Positions 51,471-60,175 of a DNA stretch of 64,000 bases are shown piece after piece. The number at the start of each line of letters is the position of its first letter. The stretch's first letter is position 1. Source of the DNA: JANNPJ01 sp965200525 (GTDB lineage Bacteria; Actinomycetota; Actinomycetes; Actinomycetales; Kineosporiaceae); assembly GCA_965200525.1 (NCBI GenBank), contig OZ241368.1:5766001-5830000 (forward strand), written 5' to 3'. The position numbers and the translations under genes were made by a program. Under the pieces are notes generated by a model. The model was not told the DNA's origin, made no database searches, and saw only the letters and a list, made by a program, of their open reading frames with translations.

Positions 51471-51953
51471 TCACCGGTCCTCGGCCCAGAGGTTGACCAG
51501 GGCCCGGCCGGCGGCCACACCACGGGCGTAGCGCATCTGGGCGAGCAGCTGGATCACCTGGTGCGGCCGGACGTCGCAGACCTCGCCGAGCCGCCGCAGC
51601 GCGGCCAGGGCCTCGTCGTCGGGCAGGTCGCGGGCCACGTCGGCCGCCGTCCGGACCGGGGTGGTGACGGCCAGATCGCCGAAGAAGAGCACGTGATCGG
51701 CGTCCAGGGCCACCTGCCGGCCGCGCACGCCGGGCGCCCGGGGCCGGCGCTGACCTGGGGAGACGATCACCTGCAGGTGCTCCGGCGGGGGCTGCCGGCT
51801 GCCCGCGGTGCCGGTGTGCAGCCACGCGGCCGAGGCGAAGCCCACCACCCGGACCCGCTCCAGCCGGGCCTCCCGCGGTAACAGCAGACCGATCGCGGCG
51901 ATCCGCACGGCCTGGCTGTCGGGAGTGTCGACCGCGACCAGGACGTCGGCCAC
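51471..51953 (-). CDS. conserved protein, AbiEi-antitoxin-like, start uncertain
   Basis: 160 aa from GTG 51953, but coding-like sequence continues upstream in frame to about 52090 (PADPLDPLAPEAVPFRAGSA, then GQLLGQGLVRPVV) with no ATG, GTG or TTG. The C-terminal half (PVRTAADVARDLPDDEALAAL) and the preceding VVGFASAAWLHTG recall the AbiEi-type antitoxin fold. No toxin partner gene is adjacent, so a chromosomal orphan regulator is possible. The gene is convergent with rel and a similar protein is commonly found near rel in related actinobacteria (from memory). A non-canonical start or a frameshift would explain the missing start. Confidence 0.6.
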   Translation of the reverse strand: MADVLVAVDTPDSQAVRIAAIGLLLPREARLERVRVVGFASAAWLHTGTAGSRQPPPEHLQVIVSPGQRRPRAPGVRGRQVALDADHVLFFGDLAVTTPVRTAADVARDLPDDEALAALRRLGEVCDVRPHQVIQLLAQMRYARGVAAGRALVNLWAEDR

Positions 51954-52199
51954 GACCGGCCGGACCAGACCCTGGCCGAGCAGCTGGCCGGCTTCGGCCG
52001 CACTCCCGGCCCGGAACGGAACCGCTTCGGGGGCAAGCGGATCCAGCGGATCGGCCGGGGCCGGGACCAGGTGCGGACGTGCGATGATCGGGGACGGGGA
52101 GCCGGTGGCGGGGCGGGGCGGGTTGTGGTCACGCCCATCACGGTGCCGTCTCCGAGGCCGCCGCGGGGCCGACCGGGGCCGAACTGTGGATGACCGGGC

Positions 52200-52239
52200 G
52201 GTCCTGCCCTCCTGTGGACGACAGGACGAGGGCAGGACC
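52200..52239 (-). terminator. nested stem-loop after the DUF349 gene
   Basis: Perfect 12-bp stem, arms 52200-52211 and 52228-52239, containing an inner CCTGT/ACAGG hairpin (52211-52215 / 52221-52225). It follows the stop of the DUF349 gene by about 18 bp. Confidence 0.7.
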
Positions 52240-52256
52240 GGCCCGGGTGTCGCGGC

Positions 52257-53510
52257 TCAGCCGGTGAACTCCTCCATCGCCTTCTGAGCCTGCTCCAGCC
52301 ATTCGCGCCGGGCGGCCAGGGACTGCTCGGTGTCCTTGATCCGGCGGGCGTTGTTCGCCGCCTGCGCCTTGGCCAGGTCGGCCTCCAGCCCGGCGATCGT
52401 CTTCTCCAGCTGCTCGACCAGGTCGGACGCGCGGGCCCGGGCCTCGGGGTTGCTGCGCTTCCAGCGGTCCTGCTCGGCGTCCCGGATGGTCTGCTCGACC
52501 GTCCGCATCCGGGCCTCGATCCGGGCCATGTCGGCCCGGGGGACCTTGCCGACGGCGTCCCAGCGGGCCTGCAGATCGCGCAGACCGGCCTTGGCCGTGG
52601 CCAGGTCGCGGACCGGCAGCAGGGCCTCGGCCTCGACCAGCAGCTCCTCCTTGAGCGTGAGGTTGCCGGCGAACTCGGCGTCCACCTGCGAACTGGCCGC
52701 CTGCCGGGCGGCGAAGAACGCGTCCTGAGCACCCCGGAACCGGGCCCAGAGAGCGTCGTCGTCCCGCTTGGCCGCCCGCCCGGCGTCCTTCCAGCGGGTC
52801 ATCAGGTCACGATAGGTGGCCGCGGTGGTGCCCCAGTCGGTCGAGCTGGAGAGGGCCTCGGCCTGGGCGACCAGGTCTTCCTTGGCCGCCTTGGCCTGGT
52901 TGCGCTCCTCGTCCAGGGCGCCGAAGTAGTGCCGCCGCTTACGGTCGAACGACGTGCGGGCGTGGCTGAACCGCTTCCACAGCTCGTCCTCGGTCGACTT
53001 GTCCAGCCGGGAGTCGCGCTGCAGCCGGCGCCACTCGTCGAACAGCACCCGCAGCCGGTCGCCCGAGGTCTTCCACGGGATCCGCTCCGGGTCGGCCCCG
53101 GCCAGCTGCTCGGCCTCGCTGACCAGCAGCTCCCGCTCGGCCACGGTGGCCGCCCGGGCGTCGGCCTTGGCCTTCTGGGCCTCGGCCCGGCGCTCGGCGG
53201 CCAGCGGGGCCAGCGCCTCCAGCCGAGCGAGCAGACCGGCCAGGTCACCGACGGCGTTGGCCTCGGTGATCGCGGGCTCGAGTCGGCGCAGCGTCGTCTC
53301 GGCGTCCGCGGGGGAGACCTGGCCCGCCTTCATCCGCTGCTCCAGCAGGCTGACCTGAGCGGCGAGATCCTCGTACTTGCGCACGAAGTAGGCCAGGGCC
53401 TCGTCCTGGGTCACGCCCGGGTACTGGCCGACCTTGCGCTCGCCGTCCGCGGTCCGCACCCACACGGTGCCGTCTTCGTCCGCACGGCCCCACTCTTGTC
53501 CGGTCACCAC
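52257..53510 (-). CDS. DUF349-domain protein
   Basis: 417 aa, almost entirely helical and charged. Three or more DUF349 repeats are visible as Trp-containing helical hairpins: LRVLFDEWRRLQRDSRLDKS, LMTRWKDAGRAAKRDDDALWARF and LQARWDAVGKVPRADMARIE. The C-terminal 60 residues form a coiled coil (LEKTIAGLEADLAKAQAAN). The N-terminal 40 residues are a small beta segment (GTVWVRTADGERKVGQYPG). Function of the family is not established. It sits between the cyclophilin and the AbiEi-like gene. Confidence 0.9.
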   Translation of the reverse strand: MVTGQEWGRADEDGTVWVRTADGERKVGQYPGVTQDEALAYFVRKYEDLAAQVSLLEQRMKAGQVSPADAETTLRRLEPAITEANAVGDLAGLLARLEALAPLAAERRAEAQKAKADARAATVAERELLVSEAEQLAGADPERIPWKTSGDRLRVLFDEWRRLQRDSRLDKSTEDELWKRFSHARTSFDRKRRHYFGALDEERNQAKAAKEDLVAQAEALSSSTDWGTTAATYRDLMTRWKDAGRAAKRDDDALWARFRGAQDAFFAARQAASSQVDAEFAGNLTLKEELLVEAEALLPVRDLATAKAGLRDLQARWDAVGKVPRADMARIEARMRTVEQTIRDAEQDRWKRSNPEARARASDLVEQLEKTIAGLEADLAKAQAANNARRIKDTEQSLAARREWLEQAQKAMEEFTG

Positions 53511-53539
53511 GTCACGCCTTCTCTGCCACTCGTCATCGG

Positions 53540-54400
53540 TCAGCCCGCCGACACGGACGTCGAGAGGATCGAGATCGGCCGGTTCGGGGCGGTGTTCTGG
53601 TTGGCATCAGCGGGCGCTGCGCCACCGGCCGCCACCTTGTCCACGACGTCCATGCCCTTGGTGATGCTACCCAGCACGGTGTAGCCGCCGGCGGCGTCCG
53701 CATCGATGGTCGAATCCTTGTAGACCAGGAAGAACTGGCTGCCCATGCTCTTGGCGTCGCCACCGACGCGGGCCATCGCGACCGTACCGGCCTTGTACAC
53801 GTTGTCCTTGGGGGCGTTCTCCACCGGGCCGTAGGAGTAGCCGGGGCTGCCGCTACCGGTGCCGGTCGGGTCGCCGCACTGCAGCACGTAGATGCGGGAG
53901 TCGGTCAGGCGATGGCAGGGCGTCTTGTCGAAGTAGCCCGCCTTGGAGAGCATCAGCATCGACGCGACGGCCTGCGGAGCCTTCTTGCCGTCGAGCTCGA
54001 TCGTCACCTTGCCGCAGGTGGTGTTCAGGACGAAGGTCCAGTTCTGGTTCTTGGCGTCGGAGGCCGGCGGGGCCGCCTTGAACTGCTTGGGCTTGGCCGG
54101 TGGCTTCACGGTCACGGCCGGGCAGGGGTTCTTGCCGGCCGGGGTCGCAGCGGCCGTCGGCGTCGCCTCGGCGCTGGCCGTCGGCGTCGCCACGGGGGCG
54201 GCGGTGGTGGTGCTGTCGTCGTCCTTGTTGTTGAGCAGCAAATACCCGCCACCCATCAGAGCGACGACGGCCACCGCGGCCGACACCAGCAGCGCGACCT
54301 GGCGAATGCGCCGGTTCCGCGCTCGCTTGGCCGCCAGCCGGGCCTGCCACTCGTCGTAACGACGCTTCTCGTAGGCTCGCTCCCGCCCTTTCGGGGTCAC
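53540..54400 (-). CDS. membrane-anchored cyclophilin-type peptidyl-prolyl isomerase
   Basis: 286 aa. A basic cytoplasmic N-terminus (1-33), one transmembrane helix (35-55), a Thr/Pro/Ala linker (60-95) and a cyclophilin domain from about 115. The catalytic-loop Arg is in TPCHRLTDS and the FHxxxPGF-like loop is diverged (RIYVLQCGDPTGTGSGSPGY); SQFFLVYKDS is the core strand. It corresponds to mycobacterial PpiB and should fold exported proteins outside the membrane. Two cysteines in the domain may form a disulfide. Confidence 0.9.
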   Translation of the reverse strand: MTPKGRERAYEKRRYDEWQARLAAKRARNRRIRQVALLVSAAVAVVALMGGGYLLLNNKDDDSTTTAAPVATPTASAEATPTAAATPAGKNPCPAVTVKPPAKPKQFKAAPPASDAKNQNWTFVLNTTCGKVTIELDGKKAPQAVASMLMLSKAGYFDKTPCHRLTDSRIYVLQCGDPTGTGSGSPGYSYGPVENAPKDNVYKAGTVAMARVGGDAKSMGSQFFLVYKDSTIDADAAGGYTVLGSITKGMDVVDKVAAGGAAPADANQNTAPNRPISILSTSVSAG

Positions 54401-54546
54401 GTGATGCCCTCCATACCATTCGCCTTGTCAGGCTGGTGACCTGCACCGTCATCGGGGCAGGCGATATCGCGAGCGTCAGTCTAGGGGTGTCACCCGTGAG
54501 GTGGCGGAAGCCGCCGACCCGCAGGGTCGTGGCTTAGGCTCGACGA

Positions 54547-55254
54547 GTGCTCGTCCTCGGATTCCCGGCCCAGGCCTTCGCCACCAACTGCTACCTGGTG
54601 GCCCCGGCCGCCGGCGAGGAGTGCCTGGTCATCGACCCGGGCATCGGCGTCGTCGAGCGGCTCTCGCAACTGCTGGCCGAGCACCGGCTTCGGCCGGCCG
54701 CGGTGCTGCTCACCCACGGGCACCTCGACCACGTCTTCTCGATCACGCCGGTCTGCGGGGCCAACGGGATCGCGGTCAGCATCCATGAGCAGGACCGCTA
54801 CCGGCTGATCGATCCGGTCTCGACGCTCGGCCCGCAACTTCGTCAGATGTTCGAACAGCAGTTCGCCGGGGTCGGCTGGAAGGAACCGGACGACGTCGTC
54901 ACCTTCGAGGACGGCGCCCGGCTGAGCATCGCCGGGATCGACGTCGGGGTGGTCCATGCGCCCGGTCACACCGAGGGTTCGGTGATGTTCACCCTGCCCG
55001 GCGTGCCGGACGCGCTGGCCGACGAGTCCGGGCTGAGCTCGACCCTGGTGTCGGGCGACGTGCTTTTCGCCGGATCGGTCGGGCGGACCGACCTGCCCGG
55101 CGGCAGCGCCGAGGCGATGACCCGGTCGCTGCGCGAACGCGTGCTGCCCCTGGCCGACGACACCCTGGTGTTGCCCGGGCACGGCCAGGCGACCACGATC
55201 GGGCAGGAACGGGCCGGTAATCCCTACCTGCAGCAGGCCGCAGCCGGCGGTTGA
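54547..55254 (+). CDS. MBL-fold metallo-hydrolase (glyoxalase II-like)
   Basis: 235 aa, GTG start 6 nt after TAGGCT (54535-54540), probably leaderless. Metal site THGHLDH (His57, His59, Asp61, His62), then HAPGHTEGSVMF and SGDVLFAGSVGRTDL with the remaining ligands, and the final GHG. Counterpart of Rv2581c next to the cyclophilin gene. Hydrolyses thioesters such as S-lactoylthiols, by family; the physiological substrate here is not known. Confidence 0.9.
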   Translation: MLVLGFPAQAFATNCYLVAPAAGEECLVIDPGIGVVERLSQLLAEHRLRPAAVLLTHGHLDHVFSITPVCGANGIAVSIHEQDRYRLIDPVSTLGPQLRQMFEQQFAGVGWKEPDDVVTFEDGARLSIAGIDVGVVHAPGHTEGSVMFTLPGVPDALADESGLSSTLVSGDVLFAGSVGRTDLPGGSAEAMTRSLRERVLPLADDTLVLPGHGQATTIGQERAGNPYLQQAAAGG

Positions 55255-55388
55255 GCGCGGATCAGAGCCACGGTGGATCAAGACAACGCCCGCAAGTGAC
55301 AACACTTCGTTAAATCATTGCCGGGCCCACGAAGTTGGGCCTGGAGCGGCGGCCGGACCAGCGAATCCGCCCCCTAAGATCCTGCTCC

Positions 55389-56552
55389 GTGACACGCCGG
55401 ACAAAGTCCCTGCTCGGATCCCTCGTCGTTCTCGCCCTCTGCCTGGCCGGGGTGGGCGCGGTGGTGCTGCACCAACGTGGCTCGAAGACGGTCGCGATCT
55501 CCGACAAGGGTCTGACCGCCGCGGGCCTGCCGTCGACCACCGCGGGCGTGCCGCCGACCACCGCGTCCGTGACGCCGGTCGTGGCCGGTGCGACGACGCC
55601 CGCCGCCAGTGCCTCGCCGAGCCCGTCGGCCAGTGCCTCGACCAGCCCGGCTGCTCCGCTGACCAAGAAGGCGAAGAAGAAGGCAGCCAAGAAGGCCAAG
55701 GCGAAAGCCAAGGCCAAGACGGCGAAGAAGGCCAAGACGGCGAAGAAGGCCAAGAAGGCCAAGAAGGCCAAGTCGGCGCCCAAGCCGCCGGCCTCGATCC
55801 CGGCCGGAAAGATCTCGGCCAAGAAGGGGGCCAGTGTCTGGGCCGAGGACGGCATCACGAAGTCGCTGGCCGACTCCGGCGTCTCCTGGATGTACAACTG
55901 GGCCGCATCCCCGAACGGTGTGACCGCGCCCAAGGGCGTGCAGTACGTGCCGATGATCTGGGGGGCCAAGTCGGCTGACGCCGCCACGCTGGCGAAGGCC
56001 AAGGCGAACGGCAACACCCTGCTGGGCTTCAACGAGCCCGACTTCGCCGACCAGTCCAACATGAGCGTGGACCAGGCGCTCGACCTGTGGCCCAAGCTGG
56101 AGGCGACCGGCATGCGGCTGGGCAGCCCGGCCGTGGCCTGGGGCGCCGACCAGGACGGCAAGTGGCTGGACAAGTTCATGACCGGGGCCAAACAGCGCGG
56201 CTACCGCGTCGACTTCATCACGCTGCACTGGTACGGCGGCGACTTCAACCCGAGCAACGCCACCAACCAGCTGCGGACCTACATCCAGAACACCTACGCC
56301 AAGTACCACAAGCCGATCTGGGTCACCGAGTACGCGCTGATGAACTTCGGCGGCGGGGCCCGGCTGCCCTCGGCCGGCGTGCAGGCCGAGTTCGTCACCA
56401 AGTCGACGGCGATGCTGCAGAGCCTGTCCTACGTCGAGCGGTACGCCTGGTTCGCCTTCCCGACCTCGACCGACGGCACCGACGGCACCGGCCTGTACCG
56501 GCCCGGCGGCGCCATCACCCCACCGGGCAAGGCGTACCGCGCCGCGGGCTGA
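55389..56552 (+). CDS. exported GH128-like glycoside hydrolase with Lys/Ala linker
   Basis: 387 aa from GTG 55389, 8 nt after TAAGAT (leaderless). Signal anchor at 7-27, a Thr/Ser/Pro region, then a highly repetitive Lys-Ala segment (about 92-130), then the catalytic domain (145-387). GFNEPD (Glu216) and WVTEYAL (Glu314) are the acid/base and nucleophile of the asl1/GH128 glucanase fold; DFITLHWYGGD is the conserved core strand. It probably acts on beta-1,3-glucan. The cationic linker may bind anionic wall polymers. It is an insertion relative to the mycobacterial gene order. Confidence 0.85.
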   Translation: MTRRTKSLLGSLVVLALCLAGVGAVVLHQRGSKTVAISDKGLTAAGLPSTTAGVPPTTASVTPVVAGATTPAASASPSPSASASTSPAAPLTKKAKKKAAKKAKAKAKAKTAKKAKTAKKAKKAKKAKSAPKPPASIPAGKISAKKGASVWAEDGITKSLADSGVSWMYNWAASPNGVTAPKGVQYVPMIWGAKSADAATLAKAKANGNTLLGFNEPDFADQSNMSVDQALDLWPKLEATGMRLGSPAVAWGADQDGKWLDKFMTGAKQRGYRVDFITLHWYGGDFNPSNATNQLRTYIQNTYAKYHKPIWVTEYALMNFGGGARLPSAGVQAEFVTKSTAMLQSLSYVERYAWFAFPTSTDGTDGTGLYRPGGAITPPGKAYRAAG

Positions 56553-56595
56553 GCCCGACCGGACCCCGCCCTGAGGTGGATGCTTGCGCGCTTGG

Positions 56596-56611
56596 TCGAA
56601 CAGGTGTTCGA
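56596..56611 (+). promoter_or_regulatory. LexA SOS box
   Basis: TCGAACAGGTGTTCGA is an exact match to the actinobacterial LexA consensus TCGAAC-N4-GTTCGA and ends 7 nt before the ATG of the radical SAM gene. Confidence 0.9.
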
Positions 56612-56618
56612 TGGGGAC

Positions 56619-57728
56619 ATGCGATGGGACAGTCAGAGGCTTGATGTTCCCGAAGGCCAGAGCGCGGCCGAGGGGGAGGCCGGCGTGCTCCCTTTGCCGG
56701 GCCTGGGCCGCCCGGCGATCCGGGGCCTGCTGCGCACGGTCACCACGCCCGACTTCGCCGGCATCCGGTTCTACGAGGTGGCCGCCCGCAGTGCCCTGAA
56801 CGCCGTGCCTGGTGGGTCGGCGATGCCGTTCGGCTGGACCATCAACCCCTTCCGGGGGTGCAGTCACGCGTGCGTCTATTGCTTCGCTCGCGGAACTCAC
56901 CAGTGGCTCGAGCTCGACACCGGCACCGGCTTCGACCGCGAGCTGGTGGTCAAGGTGAACCTGGTCGAGGTGCTCAGACGTGAACTGGGCATGCCCTCCT
57001 GGAAGCGGGAGCACGTCGCGCTCGGCACCAACACCGACCCGTACCAGCGGGCCGAGGGTCGGTACCGGCTGATGCCGGGCGTCATCCGCGCCTTGGCCGA
57101 TTCGGGCACGCCGCTGTCGATCCTCACCAAAGGCAGCCTGCTGCGCCGCGATCTGCCACTGCTGGCCACGGCGTCCCGATCGGTTCCGGTCGGGCTCGGC
57201 GTCTCCATCGCCATCTGGGACGACGAACTGCACCACTCGCTCGAACCCGGAGCTCCCAGCCCCCGGGCCCGGCTCGACGCCGTCCGGGCCGCCCGCGACG
57301 CCGGGCTGCCCTGCGGGGTGTTCCTGGCCCCGGTGCTGCCCTGGCTCACCGACTCCACCGAGCAGCTCGACCGGGCGATCGGCCAGATCGCGGCGGCCGG
57401 CGCCGGCGGCGTCACAGTGGTCCCCCTGCACCTGCGGCCGGGGGCGCGGGAATGGTTCTTCAGCTGGCTGGAGCGTGAGCATCCCGAACTCGGGCCGAAG
57501 TACCGCGACCTGTACGGCCGAGGGGCCTACGTCTCCAAGGAGTACCGGCGATGGCTGAGCGATCGGGTCGGCCCGCTGATCCGGCGGCACGGCCTGTACC
57601 GGCCCGAGGCGGGCCGCGGGGTGCCGGGCGACGAGAACGCCTCGTTCCCGGCCGGCAGTCTTCCCGGCCCGGCGGGCTCCGGGTCGGGTTCGGCGGCGTC
57701 CGGGCAGGAGCAGTTGACGTTGCTGTGA
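56619..57728 (+). CDS. Rv2578c-family radical SAM protein, LexA-controlled
   Basis: 369 aa from ATG 56619, the conserved MRWDSQRL start; upstream in-frame codons lie in the LexA box. The [4Fe-4S] motif CSHACVYC has Cys81, Cys85 and Cys88; the following FARGTHQWLELDTG and GTNTDPYQRAEGRYRLM resemble the SplB-like group of radical SAM enzymes. The last 30 residues are a low-complexity tail. M. tuberculosis Rv2578c is also in the SOS regulon. A role in DNA repair or nucleic-acid modification is inferred; the reaction is not known. Confidence 0.9.
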   Translation: MRWDSQRLDVPEGQSAAEGEAGVLPLPGLGRPAIRGLLRTVTTPDFAGIRFYEVAARSALNAVPGGSAMPFGWTINPFRGCSHACVYCFARGTHQWLELDTGTGFDRELVVKVNLVEVLRRELGMPSWKREHVALGTNTDPYQRAEGRYRLMPGVIRALADSGTPLSILTKGSLLRRDLPLLATASRSVPVGLGVSIAIWDDELHHSLEPGAPSPRARLDAVRAARDAGLPCGVFLAPVLPWLTDSTEQLDRAIGQIAAAGAGGVTVVPLHLRPGAREWFFSWLEREHPELGPKYRDLYGRGAYVSKEYRRWLSDRVGPLIRRHGLYRPEAGRGVPGDENASFPAGSLPGPAGSGSGSAASGQEQLTLL

Positions 57729-57795
57729 GTGTGAAATCCCTTAGCGGAAGGAGGCCGGAAACGGGCCGAAGCGGCCGATAATCGTTGTCAAACCT

Positions 57796-57819
57796 TAACC
57801 GGCACGTGACGGCCGGTTA
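57796..57819. promoter_or_regulatory. inverted repeat upstream of the ferric reductase-like gene
   Basis: TAACCGGC (57796-57803) and GCCGGTTA (57812-57819) form a perfect inverted repeat with an 8-nt spacer, 26 bp before the ATG at 57846. It could be an operator. It does not match the iron box. Confidence 0.55.
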
Positions 57820-57845
57820 CCGAGCACGTCACGAAGCTTCCGCCG

Positions 57846-59342
57846 ATGTCATTCAGATGGAAAGCCGCCACCTCGGCCGGGCCTCAAGACTCCCGCCGGG
57901 TCACTGAGCTGTCGGCCGACGACGTACCGGCCGACGACCTACCGGCCGACGAGATGCCGGTTGACGAGATGCCGGTCCCGATCAGCCCGCGGCCACCGGA
58001 CGGCCGGGTAGGGATGCGACGGTTGCGGGTCCGGGTGGGCCGGGGTTTCTGGGCCCTCGCCGTTCCGGTCGCGATCCTGGTCCCGCTGCTGCTCAGTTCG
58101 GACGCCGGGCGGCCCGGCGACCTGGTGATGGAGCTGGCTCTGGCCACCGGCCTGCTGGCCAGCTCGATGCTGGCCGTGGTGGTCGTCGCGGCGTCCCGGA
58201 TCCGGTCGATCACCAGCGCTTTCGGGATCGAGCGGGTGCTGCTGTCACACCGCTGGTTCGGCCTGCTGGCCCTGATCCTGGTGCTCGCTCACACCGGCCT
58301 GGTGCTGCTCGACGACCCGCACAACGTGCGGCTGCTGACCTTTCACGCCGCGCCCAACCGGGCCCGGGCCGCCACCGGAGCCACGATCGCCATCCTGCTG
58401 CTCTGCCTGGCGGCGACCTTCCGGCGTCGGCTGAACTGGCCCTACGAGGTGTGGCGCCGGATCCACGTGGGCCTGGCCGCCGTCGTCCTGGTGCTCACGG
58501 CGCTGCACGTGTACCTGCTCAACCACCTGATCCGGGACCCGGCGATGCGGGCCTGGTTCGTGGGCCTCTCCAGCCTGGTGCTGCTGGCCCTGGGCAAGCG
58601 CTGGGTGCTGCGGCCCCTGCTCTCGCCGCACCGCTACCTGGTCGAGGAGGTGCGGGCCGAGGCCCCGACCGTGAGCACGCTGGTGCTCAAGCCGAGGGGG
58701 CGCTGGCAGCGCGGGCTGAGGTTCGCCCCGGGGCAGTTCGCCTGGATCCGGTTCGACGTGCCGGACCGGCCGACCGAGGACCACCCGTTCACCATCGCCT
58801 CCAACGCTCACCGGCCCCGGCGGCTGGAGTTCACCGTCCGCCACGTGGGCGACTTCACCAGCACGATCGCCGCCCTGACGCCCGGCCGCAAGGTGCGGGT
58901 CGACGGGCCCTACGGATCGTTCACGGTCGACCACCGCCCCTCCCGCAACCTGCTGCTGATCGCCGGTGGGGTCGGCCTGACGCCGATGATGAGCATCCTG
59001 CGGACCCTCGATCACCGCGGTGACCGAAGACCGGCCTGCCTGGTGGTCGCCGCCCGGCACCTCAACGACCTGCTGTTCCGCGACGAACTGGCCGCCCTGG
59101 CCGGCCGGATGCCGCTGCGGGTGATGGAGGTGCTCTCCGACCCGCCGGACGGCTGGCCAGGACGGCGCGGCCGGGTAGACGCCCGGATCCTGGCCGAGGC
59201 CCTGCCGTCGCGTCGCGACCGGCTGGACCTCGACGTCTACATCTGCGGCTCACCCCCGATGGTCGGCGGCGTGCTGGCCGGCCTGGAGCAGCTGGCCGTT
59301 CCGCGACAGCGCATCCACACCGAGCAGTTCGACATGATCTGA
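57846..59342 (+). CDS. ferric reductase-like transmembrane flavocytochrome (FAD/NAD)
   Basis: 498 aa. An acidic N-terminal tail made of four 5-residue repeats (ADDVP, ADDLP, ADEMP, VDEMP; 15-bp units), then about six transmembrane helices with paired haem-ligand histidines (SHRWFGLLALILVLAH and RRIHVGLAAVVLVLTALH), then an FAD domain (HPFTIAS) and an NAD(P) domain (GGVGLTPMMSIL, CGSPPMVGGV). It moves electrons from NAD(P)H across the membrane to ferric iron or another acceptor. The following exported protein gene starts 47 bp later. Confidence 0.9.
   Translation: MSFRWKAATSAGPQDSRRVTELSADDVPADDLPADEMPVDEMPVPISPRPPDGRVGMRRLRVRVGRGFWALAVPVAILVPLLLSSDAGRPGDLVMELALATGLLASSMLAVVVVAASRIRSITSAFGIERVLLSHRWFGLLALILVLAHTGLVLLDDPHNVRLLTFHAAPNRARAATGATIAILLLCLAATFRRRLNWPYEVWRRIHVGLAAVVLVLTALHVYLLNHLIRDPAMRAWFVGLSSLVLLALGKRWVLRPLLSPHRYLVEEVRAEAPTVSTLVLKPRGRWQRGLRFAPGQFAWIRFDVPDRPTEDHPFTIASNAHRPRRLEFTVRHVGDFTSTIAALTPGRKVRVDGPYGSFTVDHRPSRNLLLIAGGVGLTPMMSILRTLDHRGDRRPACLVVAARHLNDLLFRDELAALAGRMPLRVMEVLSDPPDGWPGRRGRVDARILAEALPSRRDRLDLDVYICGSPPMVGGVLAGLEQLAVPRQRIHTEQFDMI
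57915..57974. repeat. four 15-bp tandem repeats at the start of the reductase gene
   Basis: Units at 57915, 57930, 57945 and 57960 (GCCGACGACGTACCG-like), encoding ADDVP-ADDLP-ADEMP-VDEMP in the cytoplasmic tail. Confidence 0.85.
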
Positions 59343-59389
59343 CGTTTTTCGTACCGACCGTTCTGAACCCTGACAGGAGACCGACGACC

Positions 59390-60163
59390 GTGAACCGCCA
59401 GACCTCGCCGATGTTCCTGCGCGTATCGATCGGGCTGGGCCTCGCCACCGCCGCCATCACCTCGACGGTGCGGGCCGACCCGGGCCTGATCTCGAACTTC
59501 CTGGACGGCGGGGTGGGCCACGCCCTGGCGTCCGACCCGGCCGACGGCCCGGGCGGCACCGCGGGGGCGGCCCTGGGCGTGATGCCCTCGACCGGGGCCG
59601 CCCCGATCCCGGCTCGCGAACCGCAGGCCCGGGCCAACCGCTCCACCTTCCGGCACCCGCTGAGCGTCGTCCCGGTCCGGCCGGCCGCCGGTCGCCCCAC
59701 GACCCCGCTCAAGGCGAGCACGCCGGTGACGCCGCCGGCCCGGACCGGTTCGCCGGCGGCGACGACAACGCCGGCCCGGGCCGTGCCACTGGTCACGCCC
59801 CCGATCGAGGACGACGTCACCCCGATCTATCAGGCAACGCCGATCTACCAGGCCGCCAGCGAGGAAGCCGCCGACGAACAGGGCCCTGGCACTCCGATCT
59901 ACCAGGCCACGGCCCAGGCGGTCCAGGCGGTCCAGGATCGGCCTGCTCAGAGCGAACCCGGGCCGGACCAGGGCGGACCGCGCAACACCTCGTTCGAGCA
60001 CCCGGACGACGGGCGGACGGACGGCGCGACTCGGCCGGAGTCCGGCGCTCATCGGGACGGCTGGCGCACGGCCGGCTCGTCGTCCACCAGCAGCGGACGC
60101 GGTTACGGCCAGGACGGCGTCCAACGGGCCCCACGTCACCGGCAGCCGGACCGGTGGAGCTGA
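59390..60163 (+). CDS. Pro/Ala-rich exported-type protein with TPIYQA repeats
   Basis: 257 aa, GTG start with AGGAG upstream. The N-terminus (MFLRVSIGLGLATAAITSTV) looks like a signal or anchor segment, followed by a low-complexity Pro/Ala/Thr region. Three TPIYQA motifs occur at about residues 143, 148 and 163 (spaced 6 and 15), then a polar Gly/Arg/Ser tail. There is no enzymatic motif and no family was recognised. Proximity to the reductase suggests co-expression. The Tyr-containing repeats could be binding sites or phosphorylation targets, which is speculative. Confidence 0.6.
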   Translation: MNRQTSPMFLRVSIGLGLATAAITSTVRADPGLISNFLDGGVGHALASDPADGPGGTAGAALGVMPSTGAAPIPAREPQARANRSTFRHPLSVVPVRPAAGRPTTPLKASTPVTPPARTGSPAATTTPARAVPLVTPPIEDDVTPIYQATPIYQAASEEAADEQGPGTPIYQATAQAVQAVQDRPAQSEPGPDQGGPRNTSFEHPDDGRTDGATRPESGAHRDGWRTAGSSSTSSGRGYGQDGVQRAPRHRQPDRWS

Positions 60164-60175
60164 CCCGAGCCCGCA

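Noticed and set aside
48941..51523. 860-codon open frame antisense to rel
   Set aside because: High-GC shadow frame: the rel frame has clear domains and normal codon pattern, while the antisense product is low-complexity (Gly/Arg/His/Asp-rich) and matches no family. The same applies to long antisense frames over thrS (25794-27596), secD (44491-46764), the GH128/radical SAM genes (55374-57590), aspS (59817-61694) and rarA (61704-63551).
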